18,669 nucleotides of DNA from Candidatus Segatella intestinihominis. GTDB taxonomy: Bacteria > Bacteroidota > Bacteroidia > Bacteroidales > Bacteroidaceae. Under the pieces are notes generated by a model, which was not told where the DNA came from, made no database searches, and was given only the letters and a program-made list of their open reading frames with translations. The stretch is taken from assembly GCA_900548535.1 (NCBI GenBank), contig URLG01000053.1:1-18669 (forward strand), given 5' to 3'. A program made the position numbers and the translations under genes. Shown piece by piece: positions 1 to 7,789 of the stretch (the first letter of the stretch is position 1; each line of letters opens with the position of its first letter).

Positions 1-46
1 GTCGCTTTGCAAGCAAAATCCCACTAAACCCTATAGGTTGCGGATT

Positions 47-85
47 TGAGGTTTTGAACTTTGAAATTTGAACATTGAACTTTAT
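47..85. repeat. AT-rich simple repeat downstream of apgM
   Basis: The stretch is built from near-copies of TTTGAACTTTGAAA. The same word family appears inverted at about 5263-5294. It lies between the apgM-like stop and whatever gene follows beyond the left edge. No open frame of note is seen in 1-120 on either strand, so the next gene of the cluster (thrC would be expected) is outside the window. Confidence 0.6.
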
Positions 86-120
86 GATAAGCTTTGGGGG
101 CTATCATGAAGCCGTTGATT

Positions 121-1431
121 TTAATTGATCGCCATGAAAGCGTTCATGAAGTCTTGCAGCTGGATGAGTCCGTAACAGCCTCTAACGCAGCTCACCTCAT
201 CATACTGCTCTACGCTATCCGGCTCAATGCCAGGATAATAGATGATGAAAGGTACAGGCTCCTTGACGTGGGTACGGACTTCTACCGGAGTAGGATGGTC
301 AGGGAGAACGGCGATGCATACAGGCTCGTCCCAGGTACTGACCTCGTCGAAGATAGGCTTGATGAGGCGCTGGTCCAGGTTCTCGATGGTCTTGAGCTTC
401 AACTCCAGGTCGCCATCGTGACCAGCCTCGTCGCTTGCCTCCACGTGTACGTATACAAAGTCATCGCCCTCCTTCAGAGCATCGATGGCTGCCTGCGCCT
501 TGCCCTCATAATTGGTGTTGGCAAGACCTGTGGCTCCATCCACGATGATATTGCGGAGACCTGCATAGTGACCGATGCCTCGGATGAGGTCTACGGCAGA
601 GATGACAGAACCCTTCTTGATCTGAGGATACATCTGAGAGAGGGTGAGCATGTGTGGACGGTAACCGCCTCCCCAAGGCCAGATAATGTTTGCCATGCGC
701 TCGCCACGCTCCTTGCGTGCCTGGTTGAAAGGATGGCTCTCCAGTATCTCCTGGCTCTTCAATATCAAGTCGTTCAAGAGATTGGCTGTCTCCTCGGCAC
801 TCATGCGATAGGCATCGTCGGTGATGTCGAGCTTCTTGCCGTCTGCATCCTCATAATGACCAGCGAGGAGGGCAGCGTCCACGCCTGCCTGAGGCTTCAC
901 CAAGAGCGGTTTCCACTCCTCGTTAGGATGGTCGTGAGGTGGGGCGCAATCCACATACTTGTTGCCGCCCTTGATAATCAAGAGGTGGCGATACTGGATG
1001 CCCGTGATAAACTTCACGATGCCGGCTGGATACAGGCTCGCCAATTTCTCGTTCAGATACTTGATGAGGACATCAGCGTCTTCCGTCTCCAAGTTGCCAC
1101 CATTGTGGGTGATGATGATGCCATCGTTCACATTGATGATGTTGCAGCGCAGGGCGAAGTCGTTGGGTGCCATCTCGTAGCCGATGCTGGCAGCCTCCAA
1201 TGGTCCACGTCCCTCATACACCTCGTTCTGGTCATAGCCCATGATAGAGCTGTTTGCCACCTCCGAGCCTGGGTGGAATCCATCAGGTACGGTAACGAGT
1301 CTTCCTGTCTTGCCCTTCTTGGCAAGCATGTCCATATATGGTTTCTTGGCATATTGCAGCAGGGTCTTGCCACCCAGTCTTTCCACTGGGTGGTCGGCCA
1401 TGCCATCGCCAAGGATGATAATGTGCTTCAT
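121..1431 (-). CDS. apgM: ApgM-type phosphoglycerate mutase family protein; probable alternative homoserine kinase
   Basis: The 436-residue protein belongs to the alkaline-phosphatase superfamily of cofactor-independent phosphoglycerate mutases (COG3635, archaeal type). Metal and catalytic motifs are intact: LGDGMADHP (residues 7-15), NSSIMGYD (60-67), DEAGHDGD and PDHPTPVEVRTH in the C-terminal half. The family's textbook reaction converts 3- to 2-phosphoglycerate. However, Bacteroidota members sit beside thrA and thrC and have been predicted by comparative genomics to replace homoserine kinase (ThrB). Here the gene follows thrA directly on the same strand, 89 bases away, with no promoter of the TAnnTTTG type seen in the gap, so cotranscription is likely. 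The start is the ATG at 1431, which gives the typical MKHIIILGDG beginning. Family membership is secure; the homoserine kinase role is inferred from context. Confidence 0.9.
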   Translation of the reverse strand: MKHIIILGDGMADHPVERLGGKTLLQYAKKPYMDMLAKKGKTGRLVTVPDGFHPGSEVANSSIMGYDQNEVYEGRGPLEAASIGYEMAPNDFALRCNIINVNDGIIITHNGGNLETEDADVLIKYLNEKLASLYPAGIVKFITGIQYRHLLIIKGGNKYVDCAPPHDHPNEEWKPLLVKPQAGVDAALLAGHYEDADGKKLDITDDAYRMSAEETANLLNDLILKSQEILESHPFNQARKERGERMANIIWPWGGGYRPHMLTLSQMYPQIKKGSVISAVDLIRGIGHYAGLRNIIVDGATGLANTNYEGKAQAAIDALKEGDDFVYVHVEASDEAGHDGDLELKLKTIENLDQRLIKPIFDEVSTWDEPVCIAVLPDHPTPVEVRTHVKEPVPFIIYYPGIEPDSVEQYDEVSCVRGCYGLIQLQDFMNAFMAIN

Positions 1432-1433
1432 AT

Positions 1434-1526
1434 CAATTTATAATTTATAATTTATAATTTATAATGAACAATTATTCATTGTACATTATTCATTATACAT
1501 TATTCATTGTACATCATTCATTATAC
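1434..1526. repeat. Two tandem repeat blocks between apgM and thrA
   Basis: Next to the apgM start there are about four copies of a 7-bp word (TTATAAT). From 1471 there are four consecutive 14-bp units, ATTATTCATTGTAC / ATTATTCATTATAC / ATTATTCATTGTAC / ATCATTCATTATAC, at 1471, 1485, 1499 and 1513. The last unit overlaps the thrA stop codon and its final valine codon. The function is unknown; similar spacers occur elsewhere in this window. Confidence 0.85.
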
Positions 1527-3962
1527 GTTCGCAATGCTCATGATGTTGGCGAATACACCGGCTGCCGTTACGCTGGCTCCGGCTCCGTAGCCCTGGATCA
1601 TCATAGGGTACTCCTTGTAACGCTCGGTGGTGAGCAATACGATGTTGTTGGAGCCTTCCAGGTTGTAGAATGGATGCTCAGGGCCCACTGCCTGCAAGCC
1701 CACTGAGGTCTTGCCGCCGTCCAGTGTGGCTACGAAACGCCAACGCTTGTGCTCCAAGTCGAGAGTCTTGCGCTTTGCCTCGAAGTCGGCATCCAGCTCT
1801 GGCAACTTCTTCCAGAAGGTGTCGATGCTGCCCTTGAAGAATGCGTCTGGTACAAAGAGGTTCTTCTCCACATCTTCTTGCTCTACACGATAACCAGCCT
1901 CACGAGAGAGGATGACGAGCTTTCTCACTACGTCCATACCGCTCAGGTCGATGCGTGGATCAGGCTCGCTATAGCCCTTCTCCTGGGCAAGACGAACGGT
2001 CTCAGAGAATGGTACCACGCCTGAGATGGCATTAAAGATAAAGTTGAGCGTACCGGAGAGAACTGCCTCAATCTTAAGGATTTTGTCTCCTGAATTGCGC
2101 AGGTCGTTGATGGTGCCGATGATAGGAAGGCCCGCACCCACATTGGTCTCGAAGCGGAATACTACGCCACGCTGGATGGCTGTCTTCTTCAGCTTCTCAT
2201 AGTTCTCATATTCGCTGGATGCAGCTATCTTGTTGGCTGCTATCACGCTCACGTTGTGCTCCAAGAGGCTCTGGTAGAGGTCGGCTACATCCTTGCTGGC
2301 AGTACAGTCTACAAACACGCTGTTGAAAATGTTCATCGCCAGGATGGTGTCGCGCAATACCTCTGGTGTGCTAGGGTCGGAAGCCTTCAGCTCCTCACGA
2401 TAGTTCTCCAGGTCGAGTCCCTCACGATTGAAGATGGCGTTCTTGGAAGATGCGATACCCACCACGTTGAGCTTCAACTTGCTGCGCTCCATGAGGTCGG
2501 CATACTGATTCTTGATCTGTTCGATGAGCTTGCCACCCACGGTGCCCACACCGCAGATGAAGAGGTTGAGCACCTTGTATTCAGAGAGGAAGAAGCTATC
2601 GTGCAATACGTTGAGCGACTTTCTCAAGTAATCGCTCTTCACTACGAACGAGATGTTGGTCTCTGATGCTCCCTGTGCGCAGGCAATGACAGAAATACCG
2701 CTGCGGCCGAGGGTTCCGAAGAGCTTGCCGGCAATACCTGCAGCATGCTTCATGTTCTCGCCCACGATGGCGATGGTGGCAAGTCCGCACTCAGCGTGCA
2801 TTGGGAACATGGCGCCATCGGCTATCTCATTCTTAAACTCCTCGTTCAGCACTCTTATAGCCTCCTCAGCATCCTGCTCACGCACACCGATAGAGGTGGA
2901 GTTCTCTGAAGATGCCTGTGAAACCATAAACACTGAGATGCCCTCATTGGCAAGGGCGGTGAAGATGCGTCGGTTTACGCCGATAACGCCGACCATGGAG
3001 AGGCCAGTGACGGTGATGAGCGCAGTTCCATTGATGGATGAGATACCCTTGATAGGCTTCTGGTCGCCATCTATCTTGTTCTTGATGATGGTGCCCGGTG
3101 CGTCAGGGTTGAAGGTGTTCTTAACCTTGATAGGAATATTCTTGACACAAACTGGGTAGATGGTAGGAGGGTAGATGACCTTTGCACCAAAATTGCAAAG
3201 CTCCATCGCCTCGATGTAACTCAGTTCGTTGATAGTGTAAGCTGATTTGATGACTCGTGGGTCGGCTGTCATGAAGCCGTCTACGTCGGTCCAGATTTCG
3301 AGCACCTCAGCGTCGAGAGCCGCTGCGATGATGGCAGCCGTGTAGTCGCTACCGCCTCTACCGAGGTTGGTGGTGCGCTCTGTGTGCTTGTCGCGGCTGA
3401 TAAAACCCGGAACGAGAGAGATGCGAGGCAGGTTTTCGAAGGTCTTCTTTACCAGCTGGTTGGTCAATTCGCTGTCCAGGGTATGCTTGCCCTTGCCGTT
3501 CTTGCGCTCCGTCTTGATGAAGTTGCGCGAGTCAAACCACTTGGCGCCACGTATCAGTGTGGCAACAATCTTCGAGCTGAGTCTCTCACCGTAGCTCACG
3601 ATGGCATCCTGAGTCTTCTCGCTGAGGTCGTGGATGAGGTACACACCAAAGTAGATGCTCTTCAACTGCTCGAAGAGGGCATCGACCGATTTGAATAAGT
3701 TTTCTCTGTCTGCTGTGTCGGTGATGATGGTGTCTATCATCTTGTGGTGGCGATCAACCATGGCGTCGAATTCGACTTTCCACTGTTCATCACCCTGGAG
3801 GGCAAGCTGAGAGGTTTGCAAGAGTTTGTCGGTGATACCGCCAAGCGCGCTCACCACAACCACTACACTCTGTTTCTTGGCCTCATTCTCAACGATACGT
3901 TTTAAGCTGAGGATGCTTTTTACGGAACCAACTGATGTTCCGCCGAATTTTAATACTTTCAT
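1521..3962 (-). CDS. thrA: Bifunctional aspartokinase I / homoserine dehydrogenase I
   Basis: This is a fused two-enzyme protein of 813 residues (E. coli ThrA has 820). It phosphorylates aspartate and later reduces aspartate semialdehyde to homoserine, feeding threonine and methionine synthesis in the cytoplasm. The N-terminal kinase shows KFGGTSVG (residues 5-12) and GRGGSDYTA (201-209). A middle part, roughly 300-460, has the spacing of paired ACT regulatory domains. The dehydrogenase begins near 465 with the NAD(P) fingerprint GVGTVGG (471-477) and carries the signature GYSEPDPRIDLSG near 663-675. The ATG at 3962 is preferred over the longer frame from 4055 because KVLKFGGTS is the normal N-terminus and the promoter lies at 4033-4063. 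The following gene is the apgM-like homoserine kinase candidate. Confidence 0.97.
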   Translation of the reverse strand: MKVLKFGGTSVGSVKSILSLKRIVENEAKKQSVVVVVSALGGITDKLLQTSQLALQGDEQWKVEFDAMVDRHHKMIDTIITDTADRENLFKSVDALFEQLKSIYFGVYLIHDLSEKTQDAIVSYGERLSSKIVATLIRGAKWFDSRNFIKTERKNGKGKHTLDSELTNQLVKKTFENLPRISLVPGFISRDKHTERTTNLGRGGSDYTAAIIAAALDAEVLEIWTDVDGFMTADPRVIKSAYTINELSYIEAMELCNFGAKVIYPPTIYPVCVKNIPIKVKNTFNPDAPGTIIKNKIDGDQKPIKGISSINGTALITVTGLSMVGVIGVNRRIFTALANEGISVFMVSQASSENSTSIGVREQDAEEAIRVLNEEFKNEIADGAMFPMHAECGLATIAIVGENMKHAAGIAGKLFGTLGRSGISVIACAQGASETNISFVVKSDYLRKSLNVLHDSFFLSEYKVLNLFICGVGTVGGKLIEQIKNQYADLMERSKLKLNVVGIASSKNAIFNREGLDLENYREELKASDPSTPEVLRDTILAMNIFNSVFVDCTASKDVADLYQSLLEHNVSVIAANKIAASSEYENYEKLKKTAIQRGVVFRFETNVGAGLPIIGTINDLRNSGDKILKIEAVLSGTLNFIFNAISGVVPFSETVRLAQEKGYSEPDPRIDLSGMDVVRKLVILSREAGYRVEQEDVEKNLFVPDAFFKGSIDTFWKKLPELDADFEAKRKTLDLEHKRWRFVATLDGGKTSVGLQAVGPEHPFYNLEGSNNIVLLTTERYKEYPMMIQGYGAGASVTAAGVFANIMSIANV

Positions 3963-3996
3963 GTTATTGAATTTTACGTTGGTAATGTAATGCCAC

Positions 3997-4013
3997 CCCC
4001 GAAACGACCGGGG
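3997..4013 (-). promoter_or_regulatory. GC-rich hairpin in the thrA 5' leader
   Basis: CCCCG (3997-4001) can pair with CGGGG (4009-4013) across a 7-nt loop, within the roughly 64-nt untranslated leader of thrA. It stands out in an AT-rich region. There is no T-run after it and no convincing leader peptide with threonine codons, so a role in attenuation is not supported, only possible. Confidence 0.35.
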
Positions 4014-4032
4014 CCGAAGCAAAACTTGACCG

Positions 4033-4063
4033 CAAAAGTAATGTTTTTCTGTCAAACTGCCAA
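4033..4063 (-). promoter_or_regulatory. thrA promoter (Bacteroidota type)
   Basis: On the minus strand a perfect -7 element TACTTTTG (4040-4033) is preceded, 20 bases upstream, by TTG (4063-4061). Transcription would start near 4026, giving a short leader before the ATG at 3962. Confidence 0.7.
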
Positions 4064-4176
4064 GGATTTTTCGGAAAAACTATCAATTTGTTGTAAAAAA
4101 TACTAGGTTTGTGGTATGCAGCGGGCCGATTTTGGCATTACACCTTATTATATTATATAAATTTATCTCATTTTCC

Positions 4177-4207
4177 TTGCGAGTCTCAAATATTTTCCGT
4201 AAATTTG
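4177..4207 (+). promoter_or_regulatory. Promoter for the small membrane-protein genes
   Basis: TTG (4177-4179), a 20-base spacer, then TAAATTTG (4200-4207) matches the Bacteroidota promoter consensus. It faces away from the thrA promoter. The predicted start near 4214 leaves only about 14-20 bases before the first start codon. The divergent gap between thrA and this unit (3963-4233) holds only these two promoters and the thrA leader hairpin. Confidence 0.65.
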
Positions 4208-4233
4208 CCGACATAAAACAAAACTGAGTGCGT

Positions 4234-4488
4234 ATGGTCACGGAAGTAAACTCGAAAAATCAGCTCACCGAGCGAAATTTTAAACGGAATGAAATGCTGG
4301 CGGAATACTTCTTCGGATTGTCGAAGTTGATAGTCAGTGGTATTGGAATAGGTGCATTGTCTCCTCTATTTACAGGGAGGGAAATGGGCATGGCTAATCT
4401 CGTCTGTATAGTTTTAGCCTTAATTACGGCAGTTTCTTTGGGCTTGATTGCAAATAGAATTTTAAAAGTTGAACTTAAAAAGAAATAA
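4234..4488 (+). CDS. Small two-helix membrane protein, function unknown
   Basis: The 84-residue protein has a charged N-terminal segment of about 25 residues, then two hydrophobic stretches (around residues 28-45 and 53-75), and ends in KVELKKK. This fits a small inner-membrane protein with a positive, cytoplasmic tail. Size and layout resemble small Bacteroidota proteins such as DUF6722, but I cannot confirm the family. A GTG start at 4228 would add two residues; the ATG at 4234 was chosen. It is the first gene after a good promoter, and a second tiny membrane ORF follows after 2 bases, so the two are probably made together. Confidence 0.65.
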   Translation: MVTEVNSKNQLTERNFKRNEMLAEYFFGLSKLIVSGIGIGALSPLFTGREMGMANLVCIVLALITAVSLGLIANRILKVELKKK

Positions 4489-4490
4489 TT

Positions 4491-4601
4491 ATGGAAATGC
4501 TGACAGTGTTTTTTGGTATTACGGCAATGTTAAGTGTCGGATTTTACCTTTGGATGAAGTATACGGAATCTGGCAGACGCTGGGTTGAAGGCGACTATTA
4601 A
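4491..4601 (+). CDS. 36-residue single-helix membrane microprotein
   Basis: This short open frame starts 2 bases after the preceding stop. It encodes a hydrophobic segment (about residues 4-22, LTVFFGITAMLSVGFYLWM) followed by a charged tail ending in RRWVEGDY. One transmembrane helix with a soluble C-terminal tail is the obvious reading. Tight spacing after the previous membrane gene and a clean membrane-protein composition argue it is real, although its length alone is weak evidence. The partner could be the upstream two-helix protein. No family is recognised. Confidence 0.5.
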   Translation: MEMLTVFFGITAMLSVGFYLWMKYTESGRRWVEGDY

Positions 4602-4622
4602 AATAAAATATGTAACAAAATA

Positions 4623-5168
4623 ATGAAGTATCTATTGTTCTCAGATATACACGGCTGCTTGCCAGCCTTGGAAAAGGCTCTCGACTTCTTCGATGAGCAG
4701 GAATGTGACATGATGTGCATCATGGGCGACATCATCAACTATGGTCCACGCAATCGCATCCCAGAGGGCATCGACCCGAAGGGTATCGTGGAGCGACTCA
4801 ACAAGCTCGCTGACAAAATCATCGCCGTGCGTGGAAACTGTGACGCCGAGGTAGACCAAATGCTCCTCGACTTCCCCATCATGGAGACTTATGCCCTGCT
4901 CGTAGACGGCGGCAAGAAGTATCTCCTGACCCATGGTCATGTCTACAACAAGGACAATATGCCTAAGGGACCCTACGATGCCATCATCTATGGTCATACC
5001 CATCTCTGGGAACTCTCGCATAACGAGAAGGGGCAAGCCATCGTCAATACGGGTAGCATCACCTTCCCGAAGGGTGGCAATCCTCCAACTTTCGCAACAT
5101 TGGAAGATGGCAAGTTCACCATGTATCATCTGGATACGCGCGAGGTGCTGGCTACAATGGAAGCATGA
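4623..5168 (+). CDS. yfcE: YfcE-type metallophosphoesterase (phosphodiesterase)
   Basis: The 181-residue protein matches the length of E. coli YfcE (184). It shows the full calcineurin-like metal-binding set: DIHG (residues 8-11), GDIINYG (35-41), GNCD (71-74), THGH (103-106) and GHTH (124-127). Family members hydrolyse phosphodiester bonds in vitro with Mn2+; the physiological substrate is unknown. It follows the two small membrane genes by 21 bases and no separate TAnnTTTG promoter is visible, so it may share their transcript. The start at 4623 gives the canonical KYLLFSDIHG N-terminus. Confidence 0.92.
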   Translation: MKYLLFSDIHGCLPALEKALDFFDEQECDMMCIMGDIINYGPRNRIPEGIDPKGIVERLNKLADKIIAVRGNCDAEVDQMLLDFPIMETYALLVDGGKKYLLTHGHVYNKDNMPKGPYDAIIYGHTHLWELSHNEKGQAIVNTGSITFPKGGNPPTFATLEDGKFTMYHLDTREVLATMEA

Positions 5169-5169
5169 A

Positions 5170-5294
5170 AAAGTGAAAGTGAATTGTGAAAGTGAAAAGT
5201 GAATTGTGAATGTAATGTGAAATCCGTCACTTGTCACTCGTCATTTTCATAAAACTAATCATAAAGTTCAAAGTTCAAAGATCAAAGTTCAAAG
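5170..5294. repeat. Intergenic simple-repeat spacer
   Basis: This holds two 20-base periods beginning AAAGTGAATTGTGAA (5176 and 5196), then several AAAGTTC/AAGATC words from about 5263 to 5294 directly before the next start codon. The second part is the inverse of the repeat at 47-85. No promoter of the TAnnTTTG form is seen. Confidence 0.7.
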
Positions 5295-5297
5295 TAA

Positions 5298-7001
5298 ATG
5301 ATTCAAGAATATCAAATCAGAATTCTGCCCGAACAGGCAGCCAGCGAGGAAGGCATCAAGCGCTATCTCTCCAAGGAGAAGGGCCTCGACGTAAGAACAT
5401 TGAACCAGGTGAGGGTGCTCAAGCGTAGCATCGACGCTCGCCAGCGCACCATCTACGTCAATCTGAAGGTGCGTGCCTATATCAATGAATATCCTCAAGA
5501 CGATCAATATATCCACACTGAATATCCCGATGTGAGCAGCCGCCCACGCGTCATCGTGGTGGGAGAGGGACCTGGTGGTCTCTTTGCCAGCCTCCGTCTC
5601 ATCGAGCTAGGCTATCGCCCCATCGTGCTTGAAAGGGGCAAGGACGTGCGTGAGCGCAAGAAGGATCTCTCCAACATCACCAAGACACAGAAGGTGGATG
5701 GTGAGAGCAACTACTGCTTTGGCGAGGGTGGAGCCGGTGCCTATAGCGACGGCAAGCTCTATACCCGCAGCAAGAAGAGGGGCAGCGTGGACAAGATTCT
5801 CAACGTATTCTGCCAGCATGGTGCCAACACCAACATCCTGGCAGATGCCCATCCGCACATCGGTACCGATAAGTTGCCACGTGTCATCGAGAACATGCGC
5901 AACACCATCATCAAGTGTGGTGGCGAGGTACACTTCCAAACCAAGATGGTTCGCTTGATATTGGCTAGCGATGGCAAGATGGCATCTCCATCTGCTTCTG
6001 ATTCCGCCGTAGCCGACAAGGTAATAGGCGTGGAGGCTATCAATCTGGTGACGGGAGCCGAGGAGACCTATAAGGGTCCTGTGATCCTAGCCACAGGCCA
6101 CAGTGCCCGTGACGTATATCGCTATCTCGCCGCATCCAAGATAGAGATAGAGGCGAAGGGCATCGCCGTAGGTGTGCGCCTGGAGCATCCATCCCAGCTC
6201 ATCGACCAGATACAATATCACAACAAGAACGGCAGGGGCAAGTATCTCCCTGCCGCCGAATACAGCTTTGTTACCCAGGTGGATGGTAGGGGCGTATATA
6301 GCTTCTGCATGTGCCCTGGCGGCTTTGTCATTCCTGCCGCCACAGGACCAGAGCAACTGGTGGTTAACGGCATGAGCCCAAGTAATCGTGGCACAGCCTG
6401 GAGCAATTCGGGCATGGTGGTGGAGACGCATCCTGAGGATGTAGTGAAATATGTAGCAGAGCATGGCATCCCAGTACAAGCAGGTTCTTCTGAGTCTGTA
6501 TCTGCCGAGTCTGGTGCAGTATCTTTAGATGCCCTCTTGCAGGATCCTCTCTCCATGATGTACTTCCAGCAAATCTTGGAAAAGCATTGTTGGCAGCAGG
6601 GCAACATGAAGCAGACCGCTCCATCGCAGCGCATGGCCGACTTCGTGAACAATCGTCTGAGCTACGACCTGCCTAAGAGCAGTTATGCCCCAGGCTTGAT
6701 CAGCAGTCCGCTCCATTTCTGGATGCCCGATTTCGTGAGCAAGCGTTTGCAGGAAGGCTTCAAGACCTTCGGCAAGAATGCCCACGGTTTTCTCACCAAT
6801 GAGGCTATCTTGATAGCCACCGAGACTCGCACCTCTTCCCCTGTGCGCATCGTGCGTGATAGAGAAACCCTCCAGCACGTCCGTCTCCTGGGCCTCTTCC
6901 CATGTGGCGAGGGTGCCGGCTATGCAGGTGGCATCGTATCTGCCGGAGTAGATGGCGAGCGCTGTGCCGAGATGTGTGCGGAGTATATGGAGAAACTGTA
7001 A
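5298..7001 (+). CDS. FAD-dependent oxidoreductase, COG2509 type
   Basis: The 567-residue protein has an N-terminal domain of about 80 residues, then a Rossmann FAD-binding motif VVGEGPGGLFAS (87-98), the conserved block CFGEGGAGAYSDGKLYTRSK (140-159), and a C-terminal FAD-closing segment GEGAGYAGGIVSAG near residue 535. This architecture is that of the widely conserved but poorly characterised COG2509 dehydrogenases. Two Ser/Ala-rich insertions are visible (near 225-240 and 397-412), which look like loop expansions. The substrate is not known. It lies 129 bases after yfcE, separated by simple repeats; the genes need not be functionally linked. Confidence 0.92.
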   Translation: MIQEYQIRILPEQAASEEGIKRYLSKEKGLDVRTLNQVRVLKRSIDARQRTIYVNLKVRAYINEYPQDDQYIHTEYPDVSSRPRVIVVGEGPGGLFASLRLIELGYRPIVLERGKDVRERKKDLSNITKTQKVDGESNYCFGEGGAGAYSDGKLYTRSKKRGSVDKILNVFCQHGANTNILADAHPHIGTDKLPRVIENMRNTIIKCGGEVHFQTKMVRLILASDGKMASPSASDSAVADKVIGVEAINLVTGAEETYKGPVILATGHSARDVYRYLAASKIEIEAKGIAVGVRLEHPSQLIDQIQYHNKNGRGKYLPAAEYSFVTQVDGRGVYSFCMCPGGFVIPAATGPEQLVVNGMSPSNRGTAWSNSGMVVETHPEDVVKYVAEHGIPVQAGSSESVSAESGAVSLDALLQDPLSMMYFQQILEKHCWQQGNMKQTAPSQRMADFVNNRLSYDLPKSSYAPGLISSPLHFWMPDFVSKRLQEGFKTFGKNAHGFLTNEAILIATETRTSSPVRIVRDRETLQHVRLLGLFPCGEGAGYAGGIVSAGVDGERCAEMCAEYMEKL

Positions 7002-7039
7002 GATAATCAGTGAGTTTTTTACATTTTCTCTCATAAATA

Positions 7040-7071
7040 TTTGGTGTTTTCATTTTTTCGCCGTATATTTG
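7040..7071 (+). promoter_or_regulatory. Promoter of the toxin-antitoxin operon
   Basis: TTTG (7040-7043), a 20-base spacer and TATATTTG (7064-7071) form a near-ideal Bacteroidota promoter. Transcription would begin near 7078, about 25 bases before the antitoxin ATG. Confidence 0.75.
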
Positions 7072-7089
7072 CGGTGGAATTAATTAAAT

Positions 7090-7095
7090 AAGGAG
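7090..7095 (+). promoter_or_regulatory. Strong Shine-Dalgarno before the antitoxin
   Basis: AAGGAG sits 7 bases before the ATG at 7103. A good SD is notable because most genes in this window lack one; strong antitoxin translation relative to the toxin would be expected. Confidence 0.6.
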
Positions 7096-7102
7096 AAAAA
7101 GT

Positions 7103-7366
7103 ATGAATATTTCATTATCTTTAAGTGACATATATGGTATGTTGTCTACATTGACTAACGACAATAAGCAATGGTTGGCAGATAAGTTGATTCAAGATGT
7201 CAACGAGTCTAAGGCGCAACACCCATACAAGACATTGAAGTTTCCTAAAATTCCAAAAGGACGTCCGATTTCTCCGGAAGTGTTGGATATGGTGGTAGGA
7301 AAGTTGCCTGACGACTTTGACTATGACAAGGAAATAGAAACAATGTATATGGAACGTGCCAAATGA
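7103..7366 (+). CDS. Putative antitoxin of a PIN-domain toxin
   Basis: The 87-residue hydrophilic protein directly precedes, and overlaps by ATGA, a PIN-domain gene. Its C-terminal third (from KFPKIPKGRPISPEV onward) is proline-containing then acidic, as is typical of a toxin-wrapping tail. The N-terminal half is helical in character (LSDIYGMLSTLTNDNKQWLADKLI) and might dimerise or bind DNA, but no named DNA-binding fold is recognised. The antitoxin role rests on gene order, size and overlap. It would neutralise the toxin and probably repress its own promoter at 7040-7071. Confidence 0.75.
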   Translation: MNISLSLSDIYGMLSTLTNDNKQWLADKLIQDVNESKAQHPYKTLKFPKIPKGRPISPEVLDMVVGKLPDDFDYDKEIETMYMERAK

Positions 7367-7776
7367 GAGTATTTTTAGATACCAATGTCGTAATAGACTT
7401 TTGTGGTCAACGAGCTCCGTTTTTTGATGCGGCTGCAGAGATTATAGATATGGCAAAGAGAGGGGAAATAGATTTAGTAATATCTTCGCTTTCTTTTGTT
7501 AATGCAGCTTATGTTTTGCGAAAGCAATTCGAAAGGCATACTTTAGATATGAAGTTATGTCAGCTGATGGATTTGTGTAAAGTCTCTAAGGTTGATGGCG
7601 ATATGATTAAGGCTGCAATTAATAGGCAGTCTTATGATTTTGAGGATTGTGTGCAATTTATGTCAGCTAAGTCAAGAAAGGCTGATGTTGTCATAACTCG
7701 TGATCAAAAAGGTTTTGCCGATTTGGATCTTTATTATATGACGGCAGATGAGTTCGTGAGAAAATGTCAAGAATAA
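7363..7776 (+). CDS. PIN-domain toxin (VapC-like ribonuclease)
   Basis: The 137-residue protein starts MRVFLDTNVVIDF, the usual PIN opening with catalytic Asp6. Further acidic sites are Asp95 in DFEDCVQ (92-98) and Asp114 in ITRDQKGF (111-118). PIN toxins are Mg2+-dependent RNases that cut tRNA or rRNA. The second acidic position common in VapC, expected near residue 47, reads SLSFVNA here, with Asn; this seems to be a feature of a Bacteroidota PIN subfamily but it means the active site is not the textbook four-acid set. The start codon overlaps the antitoxin stop (ATGA), so translation is coupled. Confidence 0.88.
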   Translation: MRVFLDTNVVIDFCGQRAPFFDAAAEIIDMAKRGEIDLVISSLSFVNAAYVLRKQFERHTLDMKLCQLMDLCKVSKVDGDMIKAAINRQSYDFEDCVQFMSAKSRKADVVITRDQKGFADLDLYYMTADEFVRKCQE

Positions 7777-7789
7777 AAGGGATTGTGAA

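Noticed and set aside
94..1443. 449-codon plus-strand open frame opposite the apgM-like gene
   Set aside because: It is a mirror of a well-supported gene with intact family motifs, its translation resembles no family, and it has no promoter or start signal.
3960..4055. N-terminal extension of ThrA from the ATG at 4055
   Set aside because: The extra 31 residues are unlike any aspartokinase and the frame would start upstream of the predicted transcription start.
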